In this document: piece by piece, positions 37,375 through 46,595 of the stretch
Numbering within the stretch: position 1 is the first letter of the stretch
How the letters are laid out: every line of letters begins with the position of its first letter
Source of the DNA: Gammaproteobacteria bacterium
GTDB lineage: Bacteria; Pseudomonadota; Gammaproteobacteria; DRLM01
Length of the DNA: 56,056 bases
Assembly: GCA_011375345.1 (NCBI GenBank)
Contig: DRLM01000053.1
Span: 1 to 56,056 of the forward strand
Direction of reading: 5' to 3'
The notes under the pieces: model-generated
Told to the model about the DNA's origin: nothing
Databases searched by the model: none
What the model saw: only the letters and a program-made list of their open reading frames with translations
Position numbers and translations under genes: made by a program

Positions 37375-38103
37375 TTACACGCGGCAGGTCAGGTATGGGT
37401 TGCTCGGCAGGAATTTGCAGGGGTTCACCGCACGATCTCCCGCTCTCACCTCGAAGTGCAAATGCGGGCCGGTGGACCGGCCGGTGGAGCCCAACAAAGC
37501 GATGATTTGGCCTTGTTGCACCACTTGATTTTCTTTCACCTTGATCACGTCGTTGTGCGCATAATGGGAAGTGAGGCCATTGGCGTGATGCACAATCACC
37601 AGATTTCCATAACCGTTCCTGTGGTTTGCGGCAAAGATCACCGTTCCGGCGGCCACGGCATAAACAGGTGTTCCCGTCGGTCCGCCGATATCAATTCCGC
37701 GATGCCGGCCTCTCATTCGCCAACCGAACTGTGAAGTGACAACGGTGTTTTTTCCGGCCGCGACGGGCCACCGGAAAGCAGCCGCGCCGGCAGAGGGGTC
37801 CACTCCTGACGGAGGGGGCGGGCTGGCCTTTTTTCTCGAAGCTGGGGGGCGGCCTGCCGGGGATGCTTTTTTTGATTTGAGTATTCCCCTCAGCCATTTG
37901 TCGTCGGCGTCGCTGAGGAAGTCGCCTATCTTTTTGGTGGAACGGCTGACTCCTGTGCCAATCGCACTGACGCTTTTGTCATAAGATCGCAATACGGCAT
38001 TGCCGAAATCAGACCCTGAAAGGGTGCCACGCACCGCCGAGCAGCCCCCCGCAGCGCCGATCAGGAGGCTGAGCAAGAAAAGTGGAAACGTATTTTTCCG
38101 CAC
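37375..38103 (-). CDS. M23 (LytM-type) peptidase lipoprotein
   Basis: A 242-residue protein from GTG 38103 (MRKNTFPLFLLSLLIGAAGG then Cys), giving a lipoprotein signal with Cys about 21. An AGAGGAA site precedes it. A longer frame from ATG 38151 would put 16 residues before the signal peptide. The C-terminal M23 domain has HRGIDIGGPTGTPVYA, SHYAHN and the metal pair in GPHLHFEVR, so the zinc site looks intact and it may cleave peptidoglycan cross-links. A Lys/Pro-rich linker connects the parts. NlpD/MepM-like, but without a LysM domain. Confidence 0.9.
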   Translation of the reverse strand: MRKNTFPLFLLSLLIGAAGGCSAVRGTLSGSDFGNAVLRSYDKSVSAIGTGVSRSTKKIGDFLSDADDKWLRGILKSKKASPAGRPPASRKKASPPPPSGVDPSAGAAAFRWPVAAGKNTVVTSQFGWRMRGRHRGIDIGGPTGTPVYAVAAGTVIFAANHRNGYGNLVIVHHANGLTSHYAHNDVIKVKENQVVQQGQIIALLGSTGRSTGPHLHFEVRAGDRAVNPCKFLPSNPYLTCRV

Positions 38104-38195
38104 CCCTGAATATTCCTCTAAACCAGCGGTTGACCGATCTGAAAAACGCATTTGTTCTGCCCCGACAGGGTACCCGATAGTTGCGGGGGGGTGCC

Positions 38196-38415
38196 ATGAA
38201 AAAACGTCCGGTGAATGTTACCCCGCTGATCCTCCTGATGGTTGTTGCTTCCCGGATTGACGTCGAGTGCCGCGGCATTCATTCCGGATGGGGAGTGGTC
38301 GTCGTCGCACTGCTCTTCAGACCTGGCTCGCCTCACCGGCGGATTGTTCGGCTGGCTGTTTCGCAGCATTCAGGGGGCTGTTTACGCACGGTCTCCGGCA
38401 CCGGAGGCGGCTTGA
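38196..38415 (+). pseudogene. Small secreted protein split by a one-base frameshift
   Basis: ATG 38196, after a run of seven Gs, reads MKKRPVNVTPLILLMVVAS. At the CCC run 38251-38253 the frame changes: removing one C continues as GLTSSAAAFIPDGEWSSSHC and on to a TGA at 38415. The joined product would be about 72 residues with an ordinary signal peptide ending in AAA. As sequenced the frame is broken. Either a real frameshift mutation or a sequencing error is possible. No family is recognised. The rest of the 430-base gap up to the cbbM terminator shows no other gene. Confidence 0.5.
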
Positions 38416-38462
38416 GCGGCTGCTCGTAGCGTGGGGTCCGGGCGGTGCTGCGAGGCCGGGCA

Positions 38463-38498
38463 GAAAAAAAGAAGGCGGTGACGCACCGCGTCACCGCC
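38463..38498 (-). terminator. Rho-independent terminator of cbbM
   Basis: On the minus strand, a perfect 11-base stem (GGCGGTGACGC / GCGTCACCGCC, 38474-38498) with a three-base loop is followed by TTCTTTTTTTCTG. It lies about 37 bases after the cbbM stop. This is the clearest intrinsic terminator in the window. Confidence 0.92.
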
Positions 38499-38535
38499 CG
38501 CTTTTATTGTTTTCCAGTGTGGGTTTGCGGGCCGC

Positions 38536-39945
38536 TCAGGCGGCATTGATGCCCAGTTTCTCACGCCAGCCCGGGAACAGCTTGTCGGCGTCGCCGGGGA
38601 ACGATTCGAACGCGCGGGCAAACTCGTGATGCGTCTTGGCGAATTCGACGGGGTCGGCGCCTTCCTTCCAGCACTGGTACGCCTGATCCAGTGATTTACC
38701 CCCCGCCGCCGGGCTGTCAATATGGCCGAAGGCACCGCCACCACAGGTGTTGATCAGGTTGGCATGGCCCAGGTTCTCGAAGAAGCCGATCAGGCGCAGG
38801 GCGTTCATGCCGCCGGAGATGATGGGCGTGGTCGCCTTCATGCCGTGCCATTTCTGGTAGAAGTAGGGTCCCTGGCACTCATCGCGTTCCAGCATGTAGG
38901 CCAGCACGGTTTCGCCGGCATGCCCCTCCATCTTGCCGTAGCCCATGGTGCCGGTGTGGATGCCGGAGGCGCCCATCAGCCGGGCCAGCTTCATGTAGCA
39001 CAGGGGATCCATGCCCATGGGGGATTTGTAGGACGTCACCGCGCCGTGACCCGCCCGGTGAAAGTGCAGGAAGGTGTCGGGAAAGGCACGTCGGCAGGTG
39101 GTGACGCCGGCGGGACCGGTGACGAAGCCGTCAACCAGGAAGGCGACATGATCGGCAGAGTTGTATTTGGCGAACTCTTCCAGGATGTATTCGCCGCGAT
39201 GAATCATTTCCTGATGGAAATCTGCGGTGATGTTGGCGGAAAACAACTTGGCTTCACCGGTCTCCTGCTGGGCACGGTCCATGGCCTGCGCCACCAGCGG
39301 GATCACTTCCTTCATCGGGCAGAACGGTTGATTGGCCTGGGGCTCGTCGTTCTTGATAAAAGTGCCTCCCAGCCAGAAGTCATAACAGGCCTTGGCGAAC
39401 GGTTCGGGCCGCAGGCCCAGTTTGGGTTTGATGATGGTGCCGGCAATGTAGCCACCGTCCACTTCGGGACGGCCCAGTACCTTCCACAGGTTGGTGATGT
39501 TGGCGGCGGGGCCATCAAAGCGCTTGATCATGCACTCGGGCACGAGGAAATCCAGCATGCGCAAGCCTTCATGGTCCCCCATGCCCTGGTTGTTGCCCAG
39601 AATCAGTGACCACATGTGAGAGACGTTGAAGACGCCGTCGGTCAGGTTGGGGTCAAACAGTTCAACGGGGTAGGCCACTTTCATCAGTCCGCCCTGGTCG
39701 CCAAAGGCGTTCTCGTCGATGTCATAGACCAGGGCGTCCACCCCCCGGGTGAAATCATCGGTGGTGGATACTTCCACGTTGGTGCCGGTGGAAGATTCGG
39801 CCGCAACGTGGGCGGCCACGGCCAGAAAACCGTGCCCCGGGGCGGGTTTCATGCGGTAGGCCACCAGCAGGTGTTTGCCATCGGCAATGAGATCTTCTTC
39901 TTTCAAATCAAGATCGGCATAGCGGCCGGATTGATCGTTTGCCAT
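38536..39945 (-). CDS. cbbM: Ribulose bisphosphate carboxylase, form II (CbbM)
   Basis: CbbM fixes CO2 onto ribulose-1,5-bisphosphate in the Calvin cycle; form II enzymes work as homodimers or small oligomers and tolerate high CO2 and low O2. The 469-residue sequence shows catalytic Lys173 ([13 protein letters not shown]), the carbamylated Lys198 ([11 protein letters not shown]), the loop-6 region ([10 protein letters not shown]) and [12 protein letters not shown] 39945 follows GGAGG by five bases. No cbbQ/cbbO activase genes or small-subunit gene flank it; the gene ends in a strong terminator. cbbR is divergent. Confidence 0.97.
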   Translation of the reverse strand: MANDQSGRYADLDLKEEDLIADGKHLLVAYRMKPAPGHGFLAVAAHVAAESSTGTNVEVSTTDDFTRGVDALVYDIDENAFGDQGGLMKVAYPVELFDPNLTDGVFNVSHMWSLILGNNQGMGDHEGLRMLDFLVPECMIKRFDGPAANITNLWKVLGRPEVDGGYIAGTIIKPKLGLRPEPFAKACYDFWLGGTFIKNDEPQANQPFCPMKEVIPLVAQAMDRAQQETGEAKLFSANITADFHQEMIHRGEYILEEFAKYNSADHVAFLVDGFVTGPAGVTTCRRAFPDTFLHFHRAGHGAVTSYKSPMGMDPLCYMKLARLMGASGIHTGTMGYGKMEGHAGETVLAYMLERDECQGPYFYQKWHGMKATTPIISGGMNALRLIGFFENLGHANLINTCGGGAFGHIDSPAAGGKSLDQAYQCWKEGADPVEFAKTHHEFARAFESFPGDADKLFPGWREKLGINAA

Positions 39946-40055
39946 GAGTTCCTCCAATACGGTTGCAACGGGACAATATATTTCTCAATGCAGTATAAAA
40001 AATATGGTATATAAGAAAAATTAAGAATTACTTTCACAAAATAAAAGTATTGTTT
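39946..40055. promoter_or_regulatory. cbbM-cbbR divergent control region with candidate CbbR site
   Basis: This 110-base AT-rich gap separates cbbM (-) and cbbR (+). On the minus strand TATACT at 39992-39997 is a good -10 for cbbM, giving a leader of about 40 bases; the matching -35 is poor, as expected for an activated promoter. TAA-N7-TAA at 40012-40024 fits the TNA-N7-TNA pattern of CbbR binding sites and lies just upstream of that promoter. Assigned by eye and by analogy with known cbb promoters. Confidence 0.6.
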
Positions 40056-40964
40056 ATGAGAAGGCTGACTTTGCGACAACTCGAGATTCTCGCCGCCGTG
40101 GCCCGCTGCGAGAGTTTTTCCCGCGCCAGTGCCGAGCTTCATCTCACCCAGCCGGCCGTTTCCATGCAGATCAAGCAGTTGGAGGGCGCGTTGGGGATCC
40201 CCCTATTTGAACACATGGGCAAGCACATTCACCTCACCGAGGCGGGCAGGGAAGTGTTGCGGGTGAGCGAGGTGTTGGAACGCGAACTGACCAACCTCGA
40301 CCAGCTCCTGGCGGATATGCAAGGGCTGAAAGGCGGCACCCTCACCGTGTCGGCGGCCAGCACCGCCAGCATTTTCACGGTGCGCCTGCTCGCCGTGTTT
40401 CGTGGTCTTCATCCGGATGTGCGCCTTCGTCTCAACGTGGTCAATCGTGAAACCCTGCTGAAGCACCTGGGCGACAACAGCATTGACCTGGCCTTGATGG
40501 GGCAGCCACCCGAGGGCCACCGTCTGGTGGCACAGGCGTTCATGGACAACCCCCTGGTCGTCATTGGTGCCGCCGGCCATGCCTTGGCGGCCAAGAAGAA
40601 TATCCCCCTCGAAAGACTGCTGGATGAGCCCCTTATCGGGCGCGAACAAGGTTCGGGCACGCGCAGCGCCCTGGAAAAATTTTTCGCTGAGCGGGGGCAC
40701 GTTTTTCAGGCGGCCATGGAAATGAACAAAAACGAGGCGATCAAACACGCCGTGGAGGCGGGCCTGGGGCTGGGTGTAGTATCACTCCACACGGTCAGGG
40801 CGGAAATCGACTCCGGCCAGTTGTGCGTCCTGGACGTGCAGGGGTTTCCATTGCGACGGCAGTGGCACCTGGTCCACCGCGAGGGCAAGCGGCTGAGTCC
40901 GGCCGCCTCGGCCTTTGCCCGCCTGGTATTGCAGCAGGCGGCCGAGTTCCAGGTTTACATTTGA
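40056..40964 (+). CDS. cbbR: CbbR, LysR-type regulator of RuBisCO genes
   Basis: A 302-residue LysR-family regulator. The N-terminal winged HTH reads LTLRQLEILAAVARCESFSR, ASAELHLTQPAVSMQIKQLE; the C-terminal effector domain includes LTVSAASTASIFTVRLLAVF and a SIDLALMGQPPE segment that matches CbbR proteins. It is divergent from cbbM, the normal place for CbbR. ATG 40056 is preferred over TTG 40050; the ribosome-binding site is weak, suggesting low expression. The effector is usually a Calvin-cycle or redox metabolite. Confidence 0.93.
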   Translation: MRRLTLRQLEILAAVARCESFSRASAELHLTQPAVSMQIKQLEGALGIPLFEHMGKHIHLTEAGREVLRVSEVLERELTNLDQLLADMQGLKGGTLTVSAASTASIFTVRLLAVFRGLHPDVRLRLNVVNRETLLKHLGDNSIDLALMGQPPEGHRLVAQAFMDNPLVVIGAAGHALAAKKNIPLERLLDEPLIGREQGSGTRSALEKFFAERGHVFQAAMEMNKNEAIKHAVEAGLGLGVVSLHTVRAEIDSGQLCVLDVQGFPLRRQWHLVHREGKRLSPAASAFARLVLQQAAEFQVYI

Positions 40965-41061
40965 GAGGGGGCTGGCTCGTGCCCCTTTTGGCGGTGGCTA
41001 AGCGCCCCCCGCGACGCTAGAATAACGCCCCCACGCGCGACACCCACGGACACGCCTTTTC

Positions 41062-42018
41062 ATGAAACGCCATTTCCTGGATTTCGAACAGCCCATCGCC
41101 GAACTGGAGGCGAAAATCGAAGAACTGCGCTTTGTCAGCAGCGACAGCGATATCAACTTGTCGGAAGAAATCGGCAAGCTGGAGGAGAAAAGCCGGGGCC
41201 TGACGGAATCCATTTTTTCCAAGCTCAACGCCTGGCAGATTTCCCAGCTGGCGCGCCACCCCATGCGGCCGTTCACCTCCGATTACGTGGAACGCATGTT
41301 CACCGATTTTGAAGAGCTGCACGGTGACCGCAGCTTTTCCGATGACCGGGCCATCGTTGGCGGCCTGGCGCGACTGGACGGCCGGCCGGTGATGGTCATC
41401 GGCCACCAAAAGGGCCGCGACACTAAAGAAAAAGTCCGCCGCAATTTCGGCATGCCGCGCCCGGAAGGGTACCGCAAAGCCCTCAGGCTGATGGAAACCG
41501 CCGAGCGGTTCAAACTGCCCATCCTCACCTTCATCGACACCCCCGGTGCCTATCCCGGCATTGATGCCGAAGAGCGGGGCCAGTCCGAGGCCATTGCCCG
41601 CAACCTGCTGGTGATGGCGCGCCTCAAGGTGCCCATCATTTGCACGGTCATTGGCGAGGGCGGTTCCGGCGGCGCGCTGGCCATCGGTGTGGGCGACCGT
41701 GTGCTGATGCTGCAATACGGCACCTATTCCGTCATTTCTCCCGAAGGCTGCGCCTCCATTTTGTGGAAAAGCGCGGAGAAAGCGTCCGATGCCGCCGAAG
41801 CCATGGGCATCACCTCCGACCGTTTGCTGGAACTCAAACTGGTGGACGAGGTGGTGCCCGAACCCCTGGGCGGCGCCCACCGGGACGTGGACGCCATGGC
41901 CCAGCGTCTCAAAGACACCCTGGCGGAACACATCGCCCAGCTTACGGCGCTGGACACCGGCGCGCTGCTGGCCCGGCGCAGCGAGCGGCTGATGCAGTTC
42001 GGCCATTTCACCGGCTGA
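41062..42018 (+). CDS. accA: Acetyl-CoA carboxylase, carboxyltransferase alpha subunit
   Basis: AccA with AccD transfers CO2 from biotin to acetyl-CoA, the first committed step of fatty-acid synthesis. Recognisable are [56 protein letters not shown], and the [20 protein letters not shown] block. Length 318 residues. tilS starts one base after its stop. In many gammaproteobacteria accA follows dnaE directly. Confidence 0.97.
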   Translation: MKRHFLDFEQPIAELEAKIEELRFVSSDSDINLSEEIGKLEEKSRGLTESIFSKLNAWQISQLARHPMRPFTSDYVERMFTDFEELHGDRSFSDDRAIVGGLARLDGRPVMVIGHQKGRDTKEKVRRNFGMPRPEGYRKALRLMETAERFKLPILTFIDTPGAYPGIDAEERGQSEAIARNLLVMARLKVPIICTVIGEGGSGGALAIGVGDRVLMLQYGTYSVISPEGCASILWKSAEKASDAAEAMGITSDRLLELKLVDEVVPEPLGGAHRDVDAMAQRLKDTLAEHIAQLTALDTGALLARRSERLMQFGHFTG

Positions 42019-42019
42019 T

Positions 42020-43366
42020 GTGACGTCCGCTCACCCTCAGTTTTCACCGCAAGCCCTGGCGCAGCGCCTTCAGGCCCACCTTCCTGCTGCGCGCCTGCTC
42101 GTCGCCTACAGCGGGGGACGGGATTCCCACGTTCTGCTCCACGCGCTGGCCAGTGTGCGGGACGGCTTGCCGCCACTGGCCGCCGTTCACATCGACCACG
42201 GTCTGCAAGCCACATCGGCCGCCTGGGCGGCTCACTGCCGGCAGGTGTGCCAGGCGCTGGGCGTCGACTACCTCGGTCGCCAGGTGACCGTCCGCGCCGC
42301 GCCGGGAGAGAGCCCTGAAGCCGCCGCGCGTCGGGCCCGCTACCGCGCCTTGCGCCAATGTGTGGAGCAGGGCACACTGCTGCTCACCGCCCATCACCGA
42401 GACGATCAGGCCGAGACGTTATTGCTCCAACTGCTGCGCGGCGCCGGCCCCCACGGTTTGGCGGCCATGCCCGAAGCGGCGGCTTTCGGGGACGGGCTGC
42501 ACCTCCGGCCGCTGCTGGACTACAGCCGCGCTCAACTCGCCCGCTATGCCGCCGGGCAGATGCTGCACTGGATCGACGACCCCTCCAACGAAGACACCCG
42601 CTTTGACCGCAACCACCTCCGCCACGCCCTGATTCCCGGCATTGCCGAACGCTGGCCCGGCGCCGGCCGCGCCCTGGCCCGGGCGGCGGGCCACCAGGCC
42701 GAGGCCGCCGCTTTGCTGGATCAACTGGCCGCCGGCGATCTCGTGCAAGCGGCGGGAACGACGCCGGGCACCCTCAGCATCGCCTCCTTGCTGACCATGG
42801 ACGGTCCCCGCCGCCGCAACCTTTTGCGTTATTGGCTGAAGGAAAAAGGCCTGCCCCTGCCCAACGCCGCCCGTCTGCTCCACATCGAGCAGAACGTGCT
42901 CCGCGCCCGCGCCGACGCCGAACCCCTGGTTCACTGGCCCGGCGCCGAAGTGCGCCGCTACCGGGACGCGCTCTACGCCGGTCCGCCCCTGCCGCCCATT
43001 GACCCGGAATTCGCCGTGGAATGGTCTTTGACCGGGCCCCTGATCCTGCCCGACGGCACGCGCCTGCGTGCCCGGCGTGGGGAAGGGGAGGGTATCCGGC
43101 TGGCTTGTTGTCCGGGCGGGCGCGTGACGGTGCGCTACCGCCGCGGCGGCGAACGGTGCCGGCCCGCGGGGCGGGGCGGCACCCGCCCGTTGAAAAAACT
43201 GCTTCAGGAACAGGGTGTGCCGCCATGGGCGCGTGAGCGCCTGCCCTTGCTGTATCATGGTGCTGCGCTGTTGGCCGTCGCGGGGGTGCTGGTGTGTGAG
43301 CCGGCGGGCGCGGCCCCGTCAGAACCGGGGGGGGTGATTGTCCGCGAAGGGGGGGGTTGGCCGTGA
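42020..43366 (+). CDS. tilS: tRNA(Ile)-lysidine synthetase TilS
   Basis: TilS adds lysine to C34 of tRNA-Ile(CAU) so that it reads AUA codons. The PP-loop SGGRDS lies near residue 30, followed by AVHIDHGLQ, TAHHRDDQAETLLLQLLRG and DDPSNEDTRFDRNHLRH. The central and C-terminal substrate-binding domains continue to GGERCRPAGRGGTRPLKKLL, typical of TilS. Length 448 residues. GTG start one base after the accA stop. accA-tilS is a conserved pair. Confidence 0.96.
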   Translation: MTSAHPQFSPQALAQRLQAHLPAARLLVAYSGGRDSHVLLHALASVRDGLPPLAAVHIDHGLQATSAAWAAHCRQVCQALGVDYLGRQVTVRAAPGESPEAAARRARYRALRQCVEQGTLLLTAHHRDDQAETLLLQLLRGAGPHGLAAMPEAAAFGDGLHLRPLLDYSRAQLARYAAGQMLHWIDDPSNEDTRFDRNHLRHALIPGIAERWPGAGRALARAAGHQAEAAALLDQLAAGDLVQAAGTTPGTLSIASLLTMDGPRRRNLLRYWLKEKGLPLPNAARLLHIEQNVLRARADAEPLVHWPGAEVRRYRDALYAGPPLPPIDPEFAVEWSLTGPLILPDGTRLRARRGEGEGIRLACCPGGRVTVRYRRGGERCRPAGRGGTRPLKKLLQEQGVPPWARERLPLLYHGAALLAVAGVLVCEPAGAAPSEPGGVIVREGGGWP

Positions 43367-43403
43367 GGGGGTTGTTACGGGCTTGTTGGCTGAAATTGGA
43401 AAG

Positions 43404-43520
43404 TCCCCCCTCCCGGCCCGTTCTTTTAAAATTAATGAAGAGCAAGAAACCGGAGTGCCCGGTTCGCCACAGTTCCAGCCTTCCACTCCCTCTATGAGAC
43501 AGGGGGATCAGGGGGGGCAA
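43404..43520. repeat. Dispersed C/G-run repeat after tilS
   Basis: A region with a CCCCCC run, an AGTTCCAGCCTTCCA segment, and a hairpin CCCTCTATGAGACAGGGGG (43488-43505). The AGTTCCAGCCTTCCA block is close to the reverse complement of part of the uvrA leader repeat (16514-16530). It fills most of the 199-base tilS-rpfE gap and extends the next reading frame falsely upstream. Confidence 0.6.
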
Positions 43521-43565
43521 AAATATCAATTTCCCGATCCAACCCAGACCCACGGCAATCAGACA

Positions 43566-44651
43566 ATGCCCGCCCAACTCACCCTCTTCGCCCCCGGCTT
43601 CTTCGGCCCGCCCGGCCTTCCCCGGGAAGGCGACTGGCTGGCCGGGCTGGATCTGTCCGCCACCACCGCCATGCTCAGCCGCGCCGACCGCAGCGCCGGC
43701 GGTGGGGGAAGTTTCGAAGCCGCGTTGTGCGCCTGTTTTGGTCTTCATTCAGAAGACAATGCGGATTTGCCCATCGCCGCCCTCACCCGGCAAATGGACA
43801 GGGGTGATGCCGGGCAGGACTATTGGCTGCGGGCCGACCCCGTGCACCTGCGGGCCGACCGGGACCGCCTGGTGATGCTGGGCAACAGCGCACTGGCACT
43901 GGAACCGGAAGAGCGCGCCCAGCTCAACGCCGAGCTGGCGCCCCATTTCGCCGAGCTGGGCATGGCCCTGGAGCTGGTCCGTGGCGGGCGGGCTTATCTT
44001 CGCCTGAGCCGGGCCGCCGCCGTGGTCACCTCGCCCTTGTCGGAAGTGGTGGGGCAGGACGTGCTTGCCCACATGCCCGACGGTCCCGATGCCGCAAGCT
44101 GGCGCAGTCTGCTCAATGAAGCCCAGATGCTGCTCCATGCCAGCCCCGTCAACCGGGTGCGCCGGCAGCGCGGTCTGCCGGTGGTGAACAGCTTGTGGTT
44201 CTGGGGCGGGGGCCGCCTGCCGGAGGGACTTACCGCAGCCGGCGACGTGCTGTGGGGCGAACAAGCCCTCGCGGTCGCCTTGGCGCAGGCGTCCGGGATG
44301 CACACCCAGCCGTTGCCCGCTGGGCTGGCCGAGGGCTTGGAACAGATGGAAGCGGGCCACCACTGGCTGGTGTGGGACAGGCTGTCCGAAGCGGTTTCCA
44401 TGGGCGATATGGACGCCTGGCGGGACGGCTTGAATGTGCTGCATCATGCCTGGCTGGCGCCTGCGGCGGAGGCCGTGCGCCGCGGCCGTTTGCAGCACTT
44501 CACACTTCACACAATACATTCAATATTCTCCGTGACAAGTAGAACGCAAAAGCGTTGGTGGCGCCGTCACCGTTCCTTGCCGGCACTGAATGCCGGTAAT
44601 GCCTTCGGTCCCCTCTCCCTCAGGGAGAAGGGCGGGGTGAGGGTGGACTAA
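43566..44651 (+). CDS. RpfE-like / COG4255 protein beside recJ
   Basis: A 361-residue protein of the family annotated as RpfE regulatory or cofactor-independent phosphoglycerate-mutase-like (COG4255), commonly found next to recJ. Visible are LTLFAPGFFGPP, DYWLRADPVHLRADRDRLVM, LLNEAQMLLHASPVNRVRRQ, and VNSLWFWGGGRLPEG. The start at ATG 43566 is the family start; 76 upstream in-frame codons run through a repeat. The last roughly 20 residues (ending PLSLREKGGVRVD) are encoded by a palindromic repeat at 44611-44648, so the natural C-terminus has been extended or replaced. Enzymatic activity is unproven. Confidence 0.82.
   Translation: MPAQLTLFAPGFFGPPGLPREGDWLAGLDLSATTAMLSRADRSAGGGGSFEAALCACFGLHSEDNADLPIAALTRQMDRGDAGQDYWLRADPVHLRADRDRLVMLGNSALALEPEERAQLNAELAPHFAELGMALELVRGGRAYLRLSRAAAVVTSPLSEVVGQDVLAHMPDGPDAASWRSLLNEAQMLLHASPVNRVRRQRGLPVVNSLWFWGGGRLPEGLTAAGDVLWGEQALAVALAQASGMHTQPLPAGLAEGLEQMEAGHHWLVWDRLSEAVSMGDMDAWRDGLNVLHHAWLAPAAEAVRRGRLQHFTLHTIHSIFSVTSRTQKRWWRRHRSLPALNAGNAFGPLSLREKGGVRVD
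44578..44648. repeat. Palindromic repeat in the 3' end of the RpfE-like gene
   Basis: Two hairpins: CCGGC-ACTGAAT-GCCGG (44580-44596) and CCCTCTCCCT-CA-GGGAGAAGGG (44611-44632) followed by CGGGGTGAGGGTGG. The second matches a very common bacterial intergenic repeat that is usually mis-translated as LSLRE-type peptides. Here the annotated reading frame runs through it to the stop. Confidence 0.75.
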
Positions 44652-44811
44652 ACGTTCAGGGAGCGCCTTCACCTGTGCTTCTCCATATCCATAGGGGGTG
44701 GCAGGGAGGTTTGAGCCACGCTGCGGCGGTTTGATTTGGTGCCACCGCGCCCGGGCCAGTCTGGTTTGTGTCTGATTTCAATGGGTTGGCAATGCAGCGA
44801 AGGGAGCCGAA

Positions 44812-46527
44812 TTGAAAAAAGTCATCATCCGCCGCCCCGCCGGGGACAGCGAACTGATCCTGCCCGACGATGTGCACCCCGTGCTGCGCCGCATTTACGC
44901 CAGCCGGGCGGTATCTCATCCGCGGGAGCTGGACTGCTCCCTGCGGCAGCTGCTGCCCTTCACTCAGCTCAAAGGCATGGACGCCGCCGTGGCCGTGCTG
45001 GCCCGGGCGCTGCGTGATCGTCAGCGCATTCTGATCGTGGGGGATTTCGACGCCGATGGTGCCACCGCCACGGCTGTGGCAGTACGGGCTTTGCGGGCCA
45101 TGGGGGCGGCGCACGTGGACTTTCTGGTGCCCAACCGTTTCGACTACGGCTACGGCCTCACGCCGGAAATCGTCGTTGCCGCCGAATCCCTGCGGCCGGA
45201 GGTGCTGGTGACGGTGGACAACGGCATTTCCAGCCTGGCCGGGGTGGCCGCAGCGCGGGAGCGGGGCATGGCGGTGGTGGTGACCGATCATCATTTGCCC
45301 GGCGCTGCGCTGCCGGAGGCGGACGCCATTGTCAATCCCAACCAAGCCGGCGACAGCTTCCCCAGCAAAAACCTGGCGGGAGTCGGGGTCATTTTTTACG
45401 TGATGCTGGCGCTCAGGGCCCATTTGCGGGACAGCGGCGGGTTCGCCCGCGCCGGCATCACGGAGCCCAATCTGGCGGCTTTGCTGGATCTGGTGGCGCT
45501 GGGCACGGTGGCGGACGTGGTGCCGTTGGACCACAACAACCGCATTCTTGTGAGCCAGGGGCTGGCCCGTATCCGCGCCGGCCAGTGTTGTCCCGGCGTG
45601 CAGGCGCTGCTTCAGGTGGCCGGGCGGCCGCGGGAGCGGATCGGCGCCAGCGACATGGGGTATATGGTGGGGCCGCGGCTCAATGCCGCCGGGCGTCTGG
45701 AGGACATGTCCATCGGTATCGCCTGCCTGCTCAGCGATGATCTCACGCAGGCCCGCGCCTTGGCCGCCCGGCTCGACGCCCTCAACCGCGAACGCCGTGC
45801 CATCGAATCGGAAATGCGGGACGAAGCACTGGCGGAACTCAGCGCGCTGGCCCTGGATGAGGGCGCGGTCCTGCCCACCGGCCTGTGCCTGTATCAACCC
45901 CATTGGCACCAGGGCGTGGTGGGCTTGGTGGCGTCCCGCCTCAAAGACAAGCTGCACCGGCCCGTGATCGCCTTTGCCGCCGCGGGAGAGGGCGAGCTGA
46001 AGGGTTCCGCCCGCTCCGTGCCCGGCTTGCATATCCGCGATGCCCTGGACGCCGTGGCGGCGCGCCATCCCGGTCTGCTCAACAAATTTGGTGGCCACGC
46101 CATGGCTGCTGGTTTGTCGTTGCCCATGAACCAGTTCGAGGCCTTTCGTGTCGCCTTTGATGCAGAAGTGAAACGTCATCTGGGGAAGGACGATCTGCAC
46201 GGGGTTATTCACTCCGACGGTGAACTGTCCCCCCGGGAACTGGATATCGGTTTCGCCGAAACCCTGCGCGCCGCCGGCCCCTGGGGGCAGGGTTTCCCCG
46301 AGCCCGTGTTCGACGGCCGGTTCAACGTTGCCTCCCGCCGCATTGTCGGTGAGCGCCATCTCAAACTTGCTCTGCGGCTTCCGGAGCTGGAGCGAAGCAT
46401 CGATGCCATATGGTTCAATGCCGAGGACACGATTGAGGCCGACAGTGTCCGCCTGGCATACAAGCTGGACGTCAACGAATACCGCGGTGAACGGCGGGCG
46501 CAGTTGGTGGTCGAGCATATGGAATGA
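44812..46527 (+). CDS. recJ: Single-strand 5'-3' exonuclease RecJ
   Basis: RecJ degrades single-stranded DNA 5' to 3' in recombination and mismatch repair. DHH-family metal motifs are visible: VGDFDADGATATAVAVRAL, TVDNGISSLAGV, VVVTDHHLPGAALPEADAIVN, LVALGTVADVVPLDHNNR, and the DHHA1 signature KFGGHAMAAGLSL. The TTG start at 44812 follows AGGGAG by five bases; the KKVIIRRPAGDSEL segment begins there. Length 571 residues. The 160 bases before it show no gene. Confidence 0.96.
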   Translation: MKKVIIRRPAGDSELILPDDVHPVLRRIYASRAVSHPRELDCSLRQLLPFTQLKGMDAAVAVLARALRDRQRILIVGDFDADGATATAVAVRALRAMGAAHVDFLVPNRFDYGYGLTPEIVVAAESLRPEVLVTVDNGISSLAGVAAARERGMAVVVTDHHLPGAALPEADAIVNPNQAGDSFPSKNLAGVGVIFYVMLALRAHLRDSGGFARAGITEPNLAALLDLVALGTVADVVPLDHNNRILVSQGLARIRAGQCCPGVQALLQVAGRPRERIGASDMGYMVGPRLNAAGRLEDMSIGIACLLSDDLTQARALAARLDALNRERRAIESEMRDEALAELSALALDEGAVLPTGLCLYQPHWHQGVVGLVASRLKDKLHRPVIAFAAAGEGELKGSARSVPGLHIRDALDAVAARHPGLLNKFGGHAMAAGLSLPMNQFEAFRVAFDAEVKRHLGKDDLHGVIHSDGELSPRELDIGFAETLRAAGPWGQGFPEPVFDGRFNVASRRIVGERHLKLALRLPELERSIDAIWFNAEDTIEADSVRLAYKLDVNEYRGERRAQLVVEHME

Positions 46528-46595
46528 GCGTCAGGTCAAGTTTTTTTAGGGCGCCCGTTCCAGGATTAATGCTTAACGGTAAGGAGTAAGACACC

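Noticed and set aside
38267-38629. 120-residue plus-strand ORF overlapping the 3' end of cbbM
   Set aside because: It crosses the cbbM terminator and coding region; no family pattern.
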